From Bacillota bacterium (GTDB taxonomy: Bacteria; Bacillota; Clostridia; Oscillospirales; Ruminococcaceae), in assembly GCA_023443315.1 (NCBI GenBank), contig JAEZVA010000030.1, positions 1-23,499 of the forward strand: 23,499 bases of DNA, read 5' to 3'. The stretch's first letter is position 1. Each line of letters opens with the position of its first letter. The notes under the pieces were generated by a model that saw nothing but the letters and a program-made list of their open reading frames with translations, was not told where the DNA came from and searched no databases. The translations under genes and the position numbers were made by a program. Below, piece by piece: positions 21,355 to 23,499 of this stretch.

Positions 21355-22965
21355 TTATTGCTCCGTAACAGGGGGAGCAATTTCTAAGAAGCGTACGTTC
21401 TTGTGCTTTTCTTGCGTGCGGTCAAGTGTCCATTGGTCACGAAACAGGATAACCGGACGTTGGTATACATCCTCCACAAGGGTAGCGCTGTCCATAAACC
21501 CAAGCATATCCTTTGTGATTTTATCGCCCTCAACCCATCTGGCGCAGGCATAAGGCATAGACTGAACAACAATATCAACCCCGTACTCGCTCTTTAAACG
21601 ATACTCAAGCACCTCAAACTGCAGCATACCGACCACGCCGATGGTCAGCGTCTCCACGCCAATATTTGGCTGCTTGAAGATCTGTATTGCGCCCTCCTCG
21701 GCAATCTGATGGACGCCCTTTAAAAACTGCTTGCGCTTGGATGCATCCTTGCAGTAAACCTTGGCAAAGTGCTCCGCCGCAAACAGGGGGATGCTGTCAA
21801 ATCGAATGACAGGCTTATGGGTACAAAGCGTGTCTCCGATGTGAAAGATGCCAGGATCAAACACGCCGATGATATCGCCCGCGTACGCCTCTTCTACCGT
21901 GTTTCTGTCCTGCGCAAAGAACTGTTGTGGCTGCGCAAGGCGAACTGTCTTCTGTGCCCTGACATGGTTTACGCTGATGCCTTTTTCAAACTTTCCAGAG
22001 CAGATGCGGATAAATGCGACGCGGTCGCGGTGCGCGGGGTTCATGTTTGCCTGAATTTTAAATACAAAGCCTGAAAAATCCTCGTCAACCGGCGTAACCG
22101 CTCCGTCGCTCGTTGTGCGCGATCCCGGTGCTGGAGCAATGCGGATAAAGTCCTCTAAGAAAGGCTCTACGCCAAAGTTGGTCATGGCGCTTCCAAAGAA
22201 CATCGGGGTGAGTTCCCCCGCAAGCACACGATCGAGATCATACTCTTCACCGGCAGCGTCCAGCAGTTCGATATCCTGACAGAGCTGGTCGTGCAGCTCC
22301 TCGCCAAGCAGTACACGATACTGCTCGTCGTCCACCGAGCCGGTCTTTGCTGCGGCTACACTCTGACCGTGCTTTGAAGATTCAAACAGCTCAATACGGG
22401 CTAAGCGGCGGTTGTAAACCCCTTTGAAGTTGCCGTCTATCCCAATCGGCCAGTTCATGGGGTAAGAACGGATACCCAGCGTAGCTTCGATCTCGTCCAT
22501 TAGGTCAAACGGGTTTTTACAGTAACGGTCCATCTTGTTTACAAAGGTGAAGATGGGGATACCGCGCATCCGGCAAACGGCAAACAGCTTTTTGGTTTGT
22601 TCCTCCACGCCCTTTGCCCCGTCAATCAGCATCACTGCGCTGTCTGCGGCGGTTAGCGTGCGGTAGGTATCCTCACTAAAGTCCTGATGCCCCGGGGTAT
22701 CTAGAATATTGATACGGTAATCCTTATAATCAAAGTTGAGTACGCTGGAGGTCACCGAGATGCCCCTTTGTTTTTCAATCTCCATCCAGTCAGAAACCGC
22801 ATGCTTTTGCGCTTTTCTTCCTTTTACCGTACCAGCCAGATGAATGGCGCCTCCGTACAGCAGCAACTTTTCGGTCATGGTGGTCTTGCCCGCGTCGGGG
22901 TGAGAGATAATGGCGAAGGTCTTTCTTCGACCCACTTCTTTTTTAATATTTTCGGTAAGAGCCAT
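21355..22965 (-). CDS. prfC: peptide chain release factor 3 (RF3)
   Basis: RF3 is a translational GTPase that removes RF1/RF2 from the ribosome after termination. The 536 residues show G1 SHPDAGKTT (21-29), switch 1 with RGISVTSSV (67-75), G3 DTPGH (89-93) and G4 NKMD (143-146), then domain II and the RF3-specific C-terminal domain. The length is normal. RF3 is separated from EF-G by HPDAGKTT and the WMEIEKQRGISVTSS stretch. AAGGATG lies upstream of ATG 22965. A nearly consensus promoter (23102-23075) drives it, and the nitroreductase gene follows. Nothing looks broken. Confidence 0.95.
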   Translation of the reverse strand: MALTENIKKEVGRRKTFAIISHPDAGKTTMTEKLLLYGGAIHLAGTVKGRKAQKHAVSDWMEIEKQRGISVTSSVLNFDYKDYRINILDTPGHQDFSEDTYRTLTAADSAVMLIDGAKGVEEQTKKLFAVCRMRGIPIFTFVNKMDRYCKNPFDLMDEIEATLGIRSYPMNWPIGIDGNFKGVYNRRLARIELFESSKHGQSVAAAKTGSVDDEQYRVLLGEELHDQLCQDIELLDAAGEEYDLDRVLAGELTPMFFGSAMTNFGVEPFLEDFIRIAPAPGSRTTSDGAVTPVDEDFSGFVFKIQANMNPAHRDRVAFIRICSGKFEKGISVNHVRAQKTVRLAQPQQFFAQDRNTVEEAYAGDIIGVFDPGIFHIGDTLCTHKPVIRFDSIPLFAAEHFAKVYCKDASKRKQFLKGVHQIAEEGAIQIFKQPNIGVETLTIGVVGMLQFEVLEYRLKSEYGVDIVVQSMPYACARWVEGDKITKDMLGFMDSATLVEDVYQRPVILFRDQWTLDRTQEKHKNVRFLEIAPPVTEQ

Positions 22966-23074
22966 TGTAATTGTTCATCCTTTTCTTATGCGTTTATTGC
23001 AAGTGTTATGATAATGCCGCGCTTTGTCTAGCCACAAACAAATGCAAGCATGAGGATTGTTGGCATACTTTATT

Positions 23075-23102
23075 ATTATATAATACATTTGCTTCAAGTC
23101 AA
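23075..23102 (-). promoter_or_regulatory. sigma-A promoter of prfC
   Basis: On the minus strand TTGACT (23102-23097) and TATAAT (23080-23075) are separated by 16 bases. The transcript would start near 23068. Confidence 0.72.
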
Positions 23103-23179
23103 TGTTACCCTAGGGCATTTTTAAACAAATAGGCAGATATAATTATTTCTGGGTGCTTAAAAGGGAAGACGGCAAAAGT

Positions 23180-23201
23180 ATATTGTCATTGCGGACAATA
23201 T
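23180..23201. promoter_or_regulatory. 8-bp inverted repeat in the prfC/tRNA divergent region
   Basis: ATATTGTC (23180-23187) and GACAATAT (23194-23201) are a perfect inverted repeat with a 6-base spacer. It lies between the two promoters and could be a repressor site. No known consensus matches, and there is no T run to make it a terminator. Confidence 0.35.
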
Positions 23202-23233
23202 CGATTTTTGACAAACAAAATATGAGAATTTCC

Positions 23234-23262
23234 TTGCATTATTTATATGAACGTGGTATTAT
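23234..23262 (+). promoter_or_regulatory. sigma-A promoter of tRNA-Ala
   Basis: TTGCAT (23234-23239) and TATTAT (23257-23262) are 17 bases apart. Transcription would start near 23269, about 29 bases before the mature tRNA 5' end. Confidence 0.6.
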
Positions 23263-23297
23263 ATTTTCCGTGATGTTGAGAGTTTAAGCAACGATTT

Positions 23298-23373
23298 GGG
23301 GGCGTAGCTCAGCTGGGAGAGCGTACGGTTCGCATCCGTAAGGTCGAGAGTTCGATCCTCTTCGTCTCCACCA
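23298..23373 (+). tRNA. tRNA-Ala(CGC)
   Basis: The 76 bases fold as a complete cloverleaf with encoded CCA. Acceptor GGGGGCG pairs with CGTCTCC and contains the G3-U70 pair that identifies alanine tRNAs, with A73. The D arm is GCTC/GAGC, the anticodon stem TACGG/CCGTA and the loop TTCGCAT, which puts CGC at positions 34-36 (decoding GCG). The T arm is GAGAG/CTCTT with loop TTCGATC. It has its own promoter and terminator and stands alone. Confidence 0.95.
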
Positions 23374-23381
23374 ATAAACAT

Positions 23382-23406
23382 CCCCCGGCGAAGCCGGGGG
23401 TATTTC
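23382..23406 (+). terminator. terminator of tRNA-Ala
   Basis: CCCCCGGC (23382-23389) pairs with GCCGGGGG (23393-23400) over a GAA loop, 8 bases after the tRNA CCA. TATTTC follows, a short T-rich tail. The last stretch to 23499 holds only small hairpins and no gene I can support. Confidence 0.75.
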
Positions 23407-23499
23407 ATATGCGGGCAAAGCCCTATTGTCCTTGCAAACACGTCGAACGTGTAATACGATCTGCCAGTTGCACAGAGATTGTTACTTGCTGCCCGTAAA

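Larger units (their letters stand above)
22966..23297. other. divergent regulatory region between prfC and tRNA-Ala
   Basis: About 330 bases without a gene. It holds the prfC ribosome binding site and leader, the prfC promoter (23075-23102), an inverted repeat (23180-23201) and the tRNA promoter (23234-23262). The prfC leader of about 105 bases has no hairpin I can call with confidence. Confidence 0.65.

Noticed and set aside
23259..23441. Minus-strand open frame of 60 codons across the tRNA (contains EDRTLDLTDANRTLSQLSYAP)
   Set aside because: It is the reverse translation of tRNA-Ala; such tRNA-shadow ORFs are a common false annotation.
1..23499. CRISPR arrays, insertion sequences, att sites, rRNA
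   Set aside because: No regularly spaced repeats, transposase or integrase motifs, terminal inverted repeats or rRNA segments were seen on reading both strands.

Overview
The window looks like a chromosomal segment of an anaerobic, spore-forming Firmicute, probably a clostridium close to the Oscillospiraceae/Ruminococcaceae. The evidence is the ctsR-mcsA-mcsB-clpC operon with CtsR-type operators, spoVG, a Gly/Cys-rich small protein of the type found in spore formers, a TSCPD protein, a hydrogenase-like iron-sulfur protein with DRTGG partners, strong AGGAGG-like ribosome binding sites, and many GTG/TTG starts. The GC content is moderate. Genes are tightly packed in short operons, and I see no phage, insertion sequence or CRISPR array. 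The only tRNA is tRNA-Ala(CGC).

Layout. 1-190 is an unidentified partial gene end closed by a terminator. 317-2971 (+) is a three-gene NitT/TauT/thiamine-precursor-type ABC importer (ATPase, permease, lipoprotein). It converges on an iron-dependent alcohol dehydrogenase (-) through a long shared hairpin. 4248-4829 is an AT-rich gap with a 16-bp palindrome and one promoter-like site. 4830-6672 (+) holds a PHP phosphoesterase, a TSCPD protein and a membrane-anchored protein I do not recognise. 7669-6725 (-) is lexA with a small membrane protein behind it.

11231-7814 (-) is the most distinctive block: DRTGG protein, anti-sigma-type ATPase, [FeFe]-hydrogenase-like multi-FeS protein, second DRTGG protein and PHP protein. 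It is driven by a consensus promoter. The hydrogenase-like protein keeps the four H-cluster cysteines but has alanine where catalytic enzymes carry the proton-relay cysteine, which points to a sensor or regulator. I read the block as a redox- or H2-responsive signalling module; its output is unknown.

11604-11458 (-) is a 48-residue Gly/Cys-rich protein gene with its own ribosome binding site and terminator. 11898-16499 (+) is the heat-shock/protein-arginine-phosphorylation operon: CtsR represses, McsA/McsB mark proteins and relieve repression, and ClpC unfolds marked proteins for ClpP. Three CtsR-type direct repeats surround its promoter.

16645-17202 (-) is a GNAT acetyltransferase. murC (-) and spoVG (+) are divergent. 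cca (+) converges on a nitroreductase-prfC pair (-). The right end carries tRNA-Ala(CGC) with a promoter and terminator, divergent from prfC.

Start codons were moved inward from the longest open frame wherever a Shine-Dalgarno sequence and family N-termini agreed (permease, ADH, TSCPD, DRTGG1/2, hydrogenase-like protein, ctsR, mcsB, GNAT, murC). All family assignments are from reading motifs; no database search was run.
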